Part shown: in pieces, positions 27,101 through 40,100 of the stretch
Layout of the letters: every line of letters begins with the position of its first letter
Position numbering within the stretch: the stretch's first letter is position 1
NCBI GenBank assembly: GCA_016801845.1
Contig: CM028908.1
Location: forward strand, 17,828,047-17,892,046
Direction: 5' to 3'
Source of the DNA: Polydactylus sextarius
Taxonomy: Eukaryota; Chordata; Actinopteri; Polynemidae
Length of the DNA: 64,000 nt
The notes under the pieces: generated by a model
Seen by the model: only the letters and a program-made list of their open reading frames with translations
Database searches by the model: none
Told to the model about the DNA's origin: nothing
Made by a program: the position numbers and the translations under genes

Positions 27101-28199
27101 TTGGCAAGTACACTTCTTTGGCTATAGCTAATCACAGGTCAAAGACCCCATGATTATCCTCACTGTGCCTGCACAAGTGTCCAAGAAATGCAGCTCTGCA
27201 CTCGCCTCGACAAGTGCCAGCCTTTATAAACAGGACACTATCGCATTATCAGATCTTTTATGGGACACAACACAATTCTGAGATGTAAAGACAGATACCA
27301 CTTTCACTTTGGTATCGTTCCAAAATAATCTTTATTTTAGCCTTGTTTGCCATGATGGCACGCCACCGAGACACAGGCAGCTCCATGAGACAGTAACACA
27401 GTATGTAGCCTACATAGACATCTTAATGTCAGGCTAGTCTGGACAAGCAAAGCTGTGGGCAGGTAAGTTAGGCCAACCACAGATGTCCATTATAGTCTCT
27501 CCAGTGATTGGCAGGGACACTCGAGTAAGGTTACATCGTGTGAGCAAGTGATACCTGTCAACATATCAGTGTCACGAGCACCCAGTCAGGGTCCTAACTC
27601 TGCTGTATAGAGGCTGAAGCCTGTGTTCTGATTACACTATAGATAGTGCCCTTGTAGAAGTTGTATGTCAACAACACTCAACACCTTATCCATGGCTTTA
27701 TATGCCGGACAGTGATAGTGTGAACACTTGAAAGCCTGCCAGGACAGACAAGACACAACATACAGCAAATGGCACAGTAGTAAAAGCACAGGCTCATGGT
27801 GTGTGTGTTTGTGTTTGTGTTTTCACTGCAGCGCTGGTGGCTTTTCCATCCAGCAGTAATTTATCTTCAAACACATTCCTGCATTGAAATTCTGTCCCAA
27901 GTTACCCTCACACATGGGTACCATGGGCTTCCAATGCATTTTAAAAGTCTGAAAATTACAGCACCTTTTCATCATTAAATCCCACCCAGTCGATTCTTGT
28001 TAGCATATAAATTACACATATTCAAATACAATTGAATTTCACCTTCTACATACACTTTACTTGGTTGGGCTACACAGGTATTGTAGGTGGGTATATTGGG
28101 TAAAAGTGTGTGAATCTGGTCTTTTGCACCAATTGTGCATATAAATCTAAATCACAGGTACAAATAAACAAGAGGTTATTATCTTTTCTGTACTGAATG

Positions 28200-28740
28200 T
28201 GGTCATTAAACATTCAGAGTGCTGGAAGAAAAGGTAAGTGAACCCTAGATTTAATAACTGCTTGAACCAACTTTGGCAGTAAAAACTTTTAACAAATGCC
28301 TACAGAGGCTGTGGCACCAGACTGGCACCTTATTCAAGACAATTTTTAAACATTTTCAGGGTTAAGGTTTGGGAGTAAATGGATCATACCAAGGATTTTC
28401 TACTGTCTGATGTCATTCTGTAATAGATTACTTGAGTGTTTGGGATTGTTGTCTTGCTGCATTTCTGAAATTCAGCAAACTTGACTTTATCCTTTGCGAC
28501 ACCTCAATTAACTTAACCTTGAGCAGTCCATGTCTGGGAACAGAAACTAACCCCAAATCACAATGCTCCCTCCAACATACTTTATCAATGGGATAATGTT
28601 TTCTTCTTGGCCTACAGTACTCTTTTACATTATTGTGCTGCATGTTCAAAAGAAAGCTGAGATTGAGCCCATCTCCCTTGCAGATGTTCTGTATGCGAGT
28701 GTATGTGTTTGTGTCAATATCATATGTGCATCCTTGACAT
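28200..28740. mobile_element. Probable DNA-transposon relic
   Basis: Phrases in this stretch, such as AAAAGGTAAGTGAACCCT near 28230 and GAACCAACTTTGGCAGTAAA near 28265, match sequence I recall from a common fish Tc1-like element read on its antisense strand. Later parts, such as GATTGTTGTCTTGCTGCA near 28445, also fit. All reading frames are broken, and I cannot define terminal repeats. Family assignment is from memory and tentative. Confidence 0.45.
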
Positions 28741-31700
28741 TTCCTCACCTTTTAAGTATGTCAACTGCTGTCATCCCATCATCCCCCACGTGAGTTAACG
28801 GGTTACAGGGATACACATCCTTTAGCACACCACACACCAAATATAAACACACACACCTCTATCACCAATGATAACAGCACTTATACACGTTATCGCACAC
28901 TATTACTGGCTGGACACTGACATATACACAGTGGCATGCCCTCTGTGTAACTCTCCAAACCAAAGCTCTTTCCAGACACTTACATTGTTGTTCAAAGCCA
29001 AAACAGAATTTGGATACAGATATATTTTCCCCAAAAAGGACAGGCCATTGTAGTAGTGACAGCACACTGTCATGGTATGAGTAGCTTTGTTCAGCTCTTT
29101 ATAAGGATGGGATAAAGTGATACTCACAGAGCAAGGCATTTCAAACTACAAACATGTATAATAGAAAAAGCAAACATAAGAAGAAATCCGGATGGATGAA
29201 ATAAGGTAGAATCAACGATGAAGAAACAGGGAAAATGTAATTAAATGGTGGTGAACACATGGTCATCAATATGGAGAAATATAAAGCCATGGCTTGAAAC
29301 CTGATAACATCATATTAAAAGAAATGTGATCATCATGCAGTGAGAGGACAGGCAACTGCTTGGTCCACGAAACCCAATACTGTGAATCAACTCAGCGTGC
29401 AGAGGGACACGGTGAGTGACAGGTTCCACTGACTGCTACACAGATGAATATTAATCGCTGGAAAAAGATCACTCACGTGCAAAAACATAAGGTATTACGA
29501 TAATTTAAGAGTAACAGATGGAGTACAGTTATGGCAACTTGGAGGCTTGGTGCTGACTGACAACAAGTCCAAGCACTCTTCCCCACACATTGTGTCACAG
29601 ACATGGATACATAGCTGAAAATTACTAAGACTATTATTGTGACAGAAAGGAGAGATGCTTAGGGCTATCAGACATGAATCCTGTGTGCTACTGTGCTTTC
29701 AACTCTGCTTTCTGCTGTTCACTCTGCTTGCAGTGCGTGCTGGCTCTGAAATCAGCATCTTTGCACAAGGAACAAAAAAAATTGCACAGCTAGGAGGGGA
29801 AATAATCACTCTCCAGCCAAATGCTTGTAGGTGTAAGAGGTTTGTCTATTTATTTCTTATTGAACCTGCCTGATGTTTAATGCATAGCAAGCTACTTTCT
29901 TTTACTTCTAATATTTAAACTTGTTTTGCCAAATGTTTGGACTTTTAGGTGTTATATATTCTATAACACATCAGAAAAATACCTACTACCCTTATCTACG
30001 TTGTTGTTGTTGTTTTAGTAACATTAATGCGTGTAAATGTACGAAAATTGCAAACAGTAAAAGGATCACAAGTCCTGTATTGACTGTGGCCAACTATAGA
30101 TATTAAAATCTAAGACTAAGCATCTTATGATGGCCTTATGATGGAGGTGTATATGGTATTTTTTTGACTGAGATGATGTTCCACTATTATTCAGGTGAGA
30201 AAATGGTAGGGAGAGTTATAATGAAGGCCGCGATGAAATGCACAGTGTGTTTACAGTCTGTGTGGGCAGGAACGTTGGCTGTTAATACAGAGCAGCGTGG
30301 GCTGCGTTGGCGGCAGTGCAGCTTCTTTCTGTGCCATAGTCAGCTCTGCAGTGCAGAGCAAGTGTGTTCACGTGAGGAAGAGTGCACATGTCAGAGGATT
30401 ACAAAATAGCCCATCCATATCCTTGTCTGAAGACCCCCCCCCCACCTCCAGACAAAATCTACACCCCTTGCTGCACTAATACAGCCTCATTTCTATCTTT
30501 CTGACATCCAGGCCTCAATCTTCCCCCAAATAGCAGCATTTATCCACCAAAATAAGTGCTTCATCCTCTCAAGCCGGCAGCCTAACCAGCAATCAGACAC
30601 CATGTAGACAGAATTCAGTCCGCTACAACCCACATCTAAAGAAGTCAAGCTTCCCTCCTGGACTAGATTTGGTCTCAACCAGCACGCTTCCTCACAGAGT
30701 TCACTTACCTGCAGTTTACTGAAATACCCCCATTAACCTCTCATCCTCCTACTCTGTTAAAATTTAAATGTTCTCTTGACTCTCCTCCCTGCACGCTGTC
30801 TCTTATTATTCTGAGTTAGAGCTGTGTACCTGGATAGTGAGCAGTGCAGGTGACAGATAAGCAGGGTGGTGGAGAGGACGCTTAGACTCCTGGGGTTTCG
30901 GGTACTGAGTCTGATGATGGTTTTCAAAAGGGTGCTGATGGGCACACTTGGCCTTGTTCCAGTAGGCTGACTGAAGAACACCTGAGGCCTAGAGAGAGAT
31001 GGAAAAAAGAGGTAAATGATGGCACTGTGGAAAAGTACTCAGGCCTCTTCTACTAGATGCTACAAAACACATATACACTTTTCTGTTTGTCATTATAATC
31101 CAGAGGGTAAAATAACAATTTATATTTTAGGATCAGTAGCACATAGTATGTGAAATACGTGTACAATCTCAGCCAAAATGTGCACATGTATTTTCATATT
31201 ATGTGGTTGAACTTGTGTGCTCAAATGAGATGGATTTGACATTAAATCTAAGACTGTAAGATGTTTGCCCTATTTATTACCATCTTGCAAATCTGCAACA
31301 TCTTTCTAGCTTTAGCATTTTAGAAATGAGGACCCAGAATTCAAAACTCAGCCATGACTGAACATATATCTTATGAGTCTTGAACGTGCCAGTGAAACAC
31401 TAAGAAAAAAACCCGTGGCTGTAATTTTTAAATCAGACCCTGGGTCTGCCACCCTGACGCAGGCCATTTAAATCAGTTTTAACACGGCATACCAACGTTC
31501 TGTTCGCCTGGTCCTCCTCAGAGCCAGGGCAATATCTGGCACACAGCTGGCACAGAATACAATAGCTAATATATCTGATCTGGGTTGTTGGCTGTATCTT
31601 GCAGTCTGAGCTAAACTTTTGTAACACCAACATGACCTGGTCTAGTAACACCACACCTGAGACAAGAGGAGATTGGGTGGCAGGAAAGAGACGGGGGAGA

Positions 31701-34700
31701 CTGGTGGCAGTAAAAAAAAAAGTACAGCAGTGGATTTATAGATGAGGAACTGCAGACAATTGAGTCCAGTGGATTGTTGCCTACCTGAAGCAAAACACCT
31801 TTGGCCTAGCTTGGTGAACTCAAAAGACAACCCCTTTGAGGTTCTGTTTATCTGCAAAATACAGAAAAATGAACATGAACACATGAACACCACTTCAGAG
31901 TTATGGCTGTGCATATCTCGCTAAACAAAAGGTCAACAGGATTAAACAAACATTCAGGCACAAACACAACCAAATCCCAAAAATAGAAACTGTTGTTTCC
32001 ATGTCACTGACCTCCCCAACCCTGACAGGGTTTTCGACATGAAGGAGTTGCTAAAGTGCATTTCTCTAGGGCCCAAACCTCATGACTGCACCTCGAATGA
32101 GTCAGTGACAAATTAGAATTCACTTTGCCAAACTCTTGCATGCCCAGTGGGATAGGGAACAGTATGCTCCTTAAAGCACAGATAAATGAGTAGTGTCAGA
32201 CAAGGCGTAAAAAGGTGCTTGTGTGTGCATGCAAACAGACACCATGTGCAGTCAGGCAGACACATTTCAGAAAAAAATATGATGTCTGACTTATCAGATG
32301 CAGGACAATAAAGTGAACACTGAGGCAATAATTCCCCGGGTGCTCAGACTCTGCACGTGAACTGCAGCTGGAGACTCCACAGGGAGAAACTAGGTCCTGC
32401 ATTTGTAAAAATAGATAAAAGAGCAACCAAAGTGAGCAAAGTGCTTCAACTTTATTATCAAGAGAGAAGAGAAGTCCTTGGAACAGAGCGATGTGAGACC
32501 GAGGTTAAAAATGTGTTGAGACACTGAGGGGATTCAGACGCCAGACGAACACAGATATGGAGTCTAAATGAACTGGCAGCGCCAACAACTGCTTTAATAG
32601 TCCACTGACAGTAAGAACAGAGGTTAAATATAAACTCAGTAATCCCTAAACAAAAGGGCACTTAATGAGAGTCTGCCTGGACGGTAGGATGTGAGCTGGA
32701 GGGAGGAATGTAGCTGGCAAAGACCCAGGATTGTGCCACAGCCACTCAGAGCAGGTCGGCCACTCATCAAGCGGAAAGGCTTCATGCTTAGTGTCCTCTC
32801 AATGACAAATACCACGCTCTCCCACTCCGCCAAACTGGTTTCCCTGGCATATGCCAGCAATCTAACCCAACGCTGAACCTTAGGAGAGCCATATTTCTCC
32901 TTTCAAACTCAGCTCACAGCTACTAAGCAGAAAAATTAAGATGATGAGGTGATTATCTTATGAAGTCTAAGGATTAAAACTCGTCACACTTTCCATGACT
33001 GAGAAATAGTGACTAGCTGGTGAGTCCTGGGCATGAAGCAGAACGATAGCCTCCTGCCCTGACAGTCACCCTGCTGCATCTGAGTACCTGAATTATTCAG
33101 TAAGGTCAAAGAAGCACAGCTGGCTCCAAGCCTGGGCCACTCTTTGATACGTGGGCCTCAAACGAGGCGCCGGCATGGTGTTACGTTCTCTCCTCGACAC
33201 ATCCCCTATATGGTTTCACCTTGTACATATCTGTGTCGAGTGTCTATTTCTCCCAAGGTTTTGATCTTACAGGGAACCCCTACTGTCTTACTGTGGAAAT
33301 ATGAAACAATCAGTAACAATCACCTTCCTTAAGGCAAAATAAAGAGGGGATGTAGATCTATGCTAAGGACTTTCTACATACTATATTTGTGCAGCTTACA
33401 ACCCTGATAATGACAGAAAGTTTCCATCACTAAGCTACTGTTTGCTGAACAGCTGTTCATTTTCAATGTGACCTCATGTGATGCTTGAGGTAACTTTAAA
33501 GTGCAAAGATCTGTATATTGAAACACAGAGAAATGCTCAAAAAGGCAAATAATCTTAGATACATGTGCCTTAAAAACAGATCAATGCTGTTAAAAACACA
33601 CTCTAGTTGCTTTCCCAGCTAAAGCCTCAAAATCCCAGTTAGCACGATGCCAGAGGAAAATGGCAGTAGGTATAAGTATGTGTAACAAGAGCTCTCAGAT
33701 CAGAGGTTTGGGAGATTAACAGGGGCTGAATGACTGGGTGCAAGAAGGTGCATGTCTCTGAGTGAGTGTGAGTGTGAGTGAGGTGCAACCCTTGCTGCTG
33801 GGTAGAAGAGGTACCAGAAGACCAGAACTGCTGCGGACATTATGTGAAACTGGAACTTAGGAACTTAATGGCTTTGTTTTGCAAAAACACAGAAGTGTTT
33901 GCCATTATCTTAAATTATTAAGTACATGCAAATCATTGGGTAACATGCCAACCAAGAACAGGCCAAGTGTTTTGCTATCAGAGCATTCATTTATTATTAT
34001 CATCCAAAAAGCGCTTTGAACTGTACTGAACTGAATGAAGGTTTTACATAAATAAAAACTGACAGAATAATTGAGTTGACTGGGAAATGGTAGCACTGCT
34101 GGCCTTTTAGGACCAATTACATCTTATTTCATTTCCAGTTCCCCCAGGATGAAATACCAACAACCTTAACATCACAACAAATTGTGAGTGGTGTAATATT
34201 CTAAGAGCCTGTTACCACCGGAGGAGTCACAAGGAAGCAACGTTTACATCTCTGCATTCAATGAAGACACTGTTCAACCCCATCAACAACAGTTTCTGTC
34301 TCTCAAATAAAAAATAAAAAACCTTCATTAGGATTCATTACTCTGTTTATCCAATATGATGAGAGAATACAGTAGCTTGATCTATGTGTTATGCAGCAAA
34401 AATCCTATTTTGTGGCTGGAGGTGTCAAATATTCACCTTATTGCCAATTGGTGACAAAAACATTTGGTTGATGCTCAAAAAGCTGTTTAGTGAAGCCAAA
34501 CAGCTAAATTTCACTTGTTTAATGTGTTAACTAATGTGCTTTATTATGCGGACAAAACCATCCCTAAACATGATTATTCATATTTATGTGTCTAATAATT
34601 GTATATGAGAGCACAAACACGTCAGGTGGGAGATCATGTAACAGAAAATGAGAAGTGTCAGTGAAATATGTGGTGATAAAAAATGTATCTTTAGCCAGAA

Positions 34701-35439
34701 GACAGCTTATCATCATCCATGCGACCACCTGGCTTCAGTTTCCAATGACGCAGGACACTATCACAGCGAGGTCAGCCTAACCATTCAGGAGCCCCCTGCG
34801 TGCGGGGGAATCCTCACCATATCTGGTGTTATGTAACCGCTAAAGCAGCTTGTCTATAAAGGGAAATCCCTGAAGTTTCTGATGGACTCAAGTGCCTAAT
34901 GCTCACTGGTTGATGTAAAATGTAATAAAAACTACAAGATGAGAAAATAATCAGGAAAAAAGGCGCTAAAAAAGTTCAAAGACAGTAAATACTGATCTTC
35001 AGCTGAAACAGGTAAGATCCAATTAATCAATTGTCCTAGTTAATCACAAGAAAATTAATTGGCACCTCTTAAACAAATGTAATCACCAGAAAGCAAAAAA
35101 AAAATAAAGCTTTTCCCCTGTTTGTTGTTTCCTCATTATAATAATTTATTGCTTTACTCTGTTCTGTCATTGTAAAACTAATCTGTCTAATAATCAAATA
35201 ACAGATAAATCAAAGATAAAACAACAACAAAGATGATTAATAGCAGCCCTGTACCACACAGTTGGTGAATCAGGTCTTGCACTAGTGAATCCAAACATAT
35301 ATAACAATAAATCATAATTTACTGGCGAGGTTCTTTCTTTTTATACAAAACAGTCCTAAATAGTCATTTAATTTTCCTCTTAGTCATTCACTGTCTACGA
35401 ACTACTTATCTGGTAAAAGTATTCTCGGCCCATCTTTAC

Positions 35440-35890
35440 ATAAGTTAGTCAGACAGTAAACTTTAAACAGCTCATTGTCGCGGCTCCGTTAACACCAGCT
35501 GACTGAGCCACAGGAAACATCACCGGTCGGATCTGTTTCTCTTTTAGCAACGGTACATTTCAGCGCAGCCTCCATCGTTATGTCGCCGGTTAGATGTGTT
35601 GAGGTAACAGAACACATTAGTTTTCATTTGGCAATAAAAATGTGAGTTTTTTTTTTTTTTTCAAGAAAGAAATAGAAAATAAATACCTCCTCCTCTCTCC
35701 TTTCGGAGTCCACTTCGAGTGTGCATTTTCCGGTTCTGGCAGAGGATTCTGATTGGTCCACTGCTCCGGAAGTTGCTATTTGGATGTCATGGTAACGGTC
35801 GTGGGGGTTCCACATAGCGTCCGCTGATGTTCTAAAACGCACCGTAGAAGAAGAAAACCGCCATATGTAGACGTACACGAGGACACCTCA
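35440..35890. promoter_or_regulatory. CpG-enriched housekeeping-type promoter cluster, gene unassigned
   Basis: In AT-rich surroundings this patch combines an ETS-type CCGGAAGT (35766-35773), an ATTGG/CCAAT pair (35752-35756), a second ETS-like site near 35727-35736 and a YY1-type CCGCCAT (35858-35864; ATGGCGG on the minus strand). CpG dinucleotides are locally common, for example in 35475-35595. There is no TATA box. On the minus strand an open frame with a possible GT donor after the run of GAG codons ends near 35686. It could be a distant first exon and promoter of ip6k2, or the promoter of a gene I cannot see. Confidence 0.45.
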
Positions 35891-36539
35891 GAGATCAAAG
35901 GGTACTGCAGGGTTCAAATATAAAGTTAATTTTAATTACTTTGCAATAACATTTATAACTTGCTTGTTGTTACACACCTGATATAAGAAAAACTGTTTTC
36001 TATAGCGTGATATCATCAAAAATTGAATGATTTTGAGTGATGACCAGGCACAACAAGACATTTAAATATGTTAGTTTGAAATTAAGTAAATAATAGTAAG
36101 TTTATGTCATTTTATATGCTTAAAACAACAACTTTAAAACTTGAAATTAAGACTTCAATTTAAACTGTGAAGATGTTCATGCATCTTCACATCTTCATGG
36201 AGAATTCAGGGCCTGTCATTTCAGTTATATAGTAGGATACTCCACTCCTTACATGTTTTGGTAAATGGACCATATTGAATTTGAAAATTCTTACATATAT
36301 AATCTATGTACTGTGAATGTTTTCCTCTAAAAAGCTATCAAGTTGCAGCAATGCAGTACATAAAACTATGCAGATACAGGTCAGAAGCTTCAGTTCATGT
36401 TCACATCAAACATCAGAGAGAGGGAAGTGTGATGTCAGTGTGACTTTGAAAACTGATGATCTCCTGGGATTTTCACACGCAAGAGTCTACAGTTTCAATG
36501 AGATTACTGCAAAAACATTCTGTGAGAGGCATTTCTGTG

Positions 36540-37140
36540 AATAGAAACACCTTGTCAATGAGAGGAAATTGATCAGACTGATTGAAGCTGACAGAAAAGC
36601 TATGTTAACTCAGAAAATTACTCATTACAATGGTGGTGAGAATAAAAATATCTCACATTTCAAAACATGTCGATCATTAAGGCAGATGGGCTACAACATC
36701 AGAGAGCTTCTTCAGGTTCCACTCCTGTCTGCCAAGAACAGAAATCTGAGGCCTCATTCAGCACAGAGTCTCCAACACTGGACAGTTACAGACTGGAAAA
36801 TGTATGTTGGACTCATGAATCGGTTTCTGCTGAAGCACGCAGCTGGAAGGTCAGACTTTGGCATCAACAGCACGAATCCATATACACAACCTGCCTTGTG
36901 ACAACCGTCCAGGCAGCTGATGGTGGTGGTATAATGACGTGGGGAATATTTTCTTGGCACATGTCGGGCCAGTTAATACCAATCAGTTGTGGTCATGGAG
37001 TATAATTGCTGACCATGTGCATCTCTGTATGGTAACAGTTTACCATCTTCAAATGACAACTTCCGATAATGCACAGTGCAACGCACCAACAAAGTAAAAG
37101 TCTTAAACTGGTTTCATGCACATGACTCTGAGATCAGTGT
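36540..37140 (+). pseudogene. Tc1/mariner-like transposase relic
   Basis: Two overlapping plus-strand frames together show Tc1-type transposase features. Frame 2 from about 36554 carries RKLIRLIEADRKAMLTQ and a degenerate helix-turn-helix-like region. A frameshift near 36790 moves the match to frame 1, which has the WHQQHES and GGGIMTWGIFSWH segments typical of the catalytic half of fish Tc1 enzymes. Past 37005 stop codons and indels degrade the rest; a remnant of the NWFHAHDS segment is still visible near 37105-37130. The element is inactive. Neither terminal inverted repeat was located. Confidence 0.8.
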
Positions 37141-37149
37141 AACTTGTGT

Positions 37150-40100
37150 TATATACATTGTTTGGAAACATTTTAGATGTGTAGAGTGGTAAAGCAGGAA
37201 ACGAGCGACATAAATGTACAGAAACACCAAGAATGAGACAGGTCTGAGAGAAGTGTTTATAATCAAGTTATTTTCTGTGTGTGTATTTTGGTGAATTTAA
37301 TCCACCACAGTACTGGGACATTTCTGTGAAGCACAGGTGAATAGGTGGTTTTGTACAGCACAAAATGTTTGACTGAGTGTGATTACATATTTTATAAGAA
37401 AGAGGGGAAAAAAATCATATGGGTGCAATCATGTTGTTACATCTTCTAAATTGGTTGTGGAGCAGGGTTACATAACAGGTCATGAACTTGAGTCTGCAGA
37501 GGGAGACAACCTGCCAGGCTCCAGCCAGATATCAATAGACAAATGCTTCAGAAGGACACTCAATCCTGCCAGTAGGTTTTGCATTTTGTGTGTGCATGTG
37601 TGTGCGAGAGTGGGGGAGAGAACTGAGGGGAGCAGATACTTTCTCTGAAAGAGTTTGCTTTTCTCAGTCCAACCCTGCAGCGATCACTTGTCGTCTCAGT
37701 TTCTCTCCTCGGCGTATTACTCAGCTTCTATTTTAAATATCCTCATTTATTAAGTCTTTGACAGATGGTGGGAAAACCACAGATGCGTCACCCATGTGAA
37801 GAGAAACAGACACATGCTCAAATACACACTTACAATGATTCATGGTCACACCACAGAAGGAGAATACAAGCAGCATGGCAAACACAGCAACACTGTCACT
37901 GGAAAGTGTGACTGTCCTGCTGACACGTCGGCATGGTGCACCAGGTTAGTACCACCGCCTTGGTTGTTAACCTTTGACCTAGGTAACTTGTGGGGGGAAA
38001 ATATGAAATGTAGAAGCATAGTGGCAGAGGTGGTGAATGTGAGTTTTTAGAAGTTTATAGATGGAGCCTGTAAAGTGGAGTGGAGCAGCTGGTGATGTCA
38101 ATCTCCAGTAAGTGATGTCAATGATCTTCAAATTTTGCAGAGCAGGGGGTCAATAAAAACAGCACATACCCTCTGTGCTCTACTGCCCTGTGTGTGATCG
38201 ACACATCTACACTGGGGCGGTAGAAACAGAGAGCAGAGGATGTGAGGATTTACATGATCTTGAAAACTACTTGCCTTTAACCCTTAAAATACTGGGATAG
38301 TTTTTGCCATTTTTTGAATAATTTCGTTTTAGCTGTTATGTAACATATTAAAGACTGTGGTATATTCCTACATTACAGGCCCCAGACTGTTAGGAGTTCC
38401 CAAATAATGCAAATACAATATATAAAAGGTAAAATGCAGACAAAAATCAATCTATATATAAATATTTACAATAAAAACTCACCCTTTTATTTCATCAACA
38501 AGATATTAGGATAAATGCAATGCAAACACACACCATAGACATTTTATTTATGTTTATAATTATATTAGGCTTTACATGATCAAACAAAATCCAGAGTGGA
38601 GTATAAAGCCAGCTGTTCTGAAGAAGGTTCATGCCGTGACATTTTGAACCAGTCACATGATGTAAACTATGGGAAAATTCGCCAGAGTGTAAAGTGCACA
38701 GTGCATTACAATTACACAGATCTATTTTTATGTCTTTTTCTTGCCCTTTCTCACTCAAACAGTTCCTCGTAAAGTTCATTTTTCAAACTAGTTTACTGGG
38801 AAGTCAAACAATTTGATGACTGTACCATTGTGCAGTGAAGAGAACAAAATAACAATCATAACAAACAAAATAACAATCACAAGCAAACTTTTCTCTATTG
38901 CAGCTTTGATCTCATGACGCAGATCATCGCCCAAGCATTTGTAAAGGTCAGTAGAGCTGAACGACAACATCTACACAGATTAACACAGAGAAACAAGCCT
39001 TCCCACTGTCCTCGGAGCTTGTTCGAAGAACGGTGAGTGGGTTCTCTACTTTCTACTCAGTCAGTCTGAGAAGACAATGTCTCCTCTTTGTCTCCAAGGA
39101 CAAAAGCGAGGTCATGCTCTGTTCCCTCAGACAACCTTTCCTTGTCACAGTTGGACTGAGAGCATCGTAGTGGCTTATGTCACAAGAACTCCACAACAAG
39201 ACCATCCCAGAAAAATGTTATAGCACACTTTGTTTCTGTGGGTCAGATCCCTCCAGTCTGAGGACATTTCTAAGTTATATAACAGCTAATGAATATCAAT
39301 TGCTTTGCTCTCGTGCTTTTATTTGCATTTCATGTGAGACATGTTACCTATAGTTCTTACAGAACTCATTCATCAACATTTTTGACACCTTCGCTTATCT
39401 AACAGCAGCGGAAGCATAGTGAGACACGTAAAACACACAGATCTTGTTATACATGGGAGACATTTTGATGTGTCAATGCAGGAAGAGGTGTGGGTATAAA
39501 CATTAACAATGGCGCCAGTTTCCCAGTTTATGTCCCAGTACGACATGAGTGTCCATGAGTGATATACACAAATGATTATAGTCATTATTAATGTGTTTTG
39601 AGGTCAAAAGGTCGGCTGTGCAAATACAGAGACAGAATAATCAAACATAAATATTAAAGCTGATGTTATGTTTGTCTAGTGACTGTTTGCAATGTGGAGG
39701 TTGTCATGTTTTAGTCTCTTTCAGTTATATTGGTTTAATTTCCTTCCACTTTCAATATTTGTAGGAAGTTGGGTTTGTAGTAGTGTGGACTAAAGTGACA
39801 CTGATATAACTAGTGACCATTGCTCCATATAGACTGGGAAAAGCCTCCATATGGCCTGGCAGCATTACCTCAGCCACTTTAGAGCTCAGCATCTTATGCA
39901 AATGGGCCAGAAACAGGGGGAAGGTTTGCTGTAGAAGTCACTGGTGCTCCAGTTATGCAAGCCTTTAAGCAAAGCCAAAGTGACGAAGACGTCTGTGGGA
40001 GCTGCTTGAGAGTGGAACTAGACTGAAAAGAGTTTTGATTAATTGGAGCAAAAACATCCTCTCTCCGCACCCGTCCATCCAATCGGTTGTCTGGACCGCT

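Larger units (their letters stand above)
20166..35400. other. Non-coding region upstream of ip6k2
   Basis: About 15 kb with only short, domain-free open frames. It contains a GA tract around 20260-20280, a CA microsatellite at 24155-24178 and a probable transposon relic at about 28200-28740. If ip6k2 transcription starts at the 35.5-35.9 kb promoter cluster, this stretch is its first intron. A strong-looking minus-strand donor (CACAG/GTAAGAT, near 24235-24245) is a possible untranslated exon edge but has no clear partner acceptor. No protein gene is supported. Confidence 0.55.

Noticed and set aside
29655..29873. Plus-strand frame with a hydrophobic, signal-peptide-like start
   Set aside because: No downstream exon or domain continues it; the hydrophobic stretch alone is not evidence of a gene.
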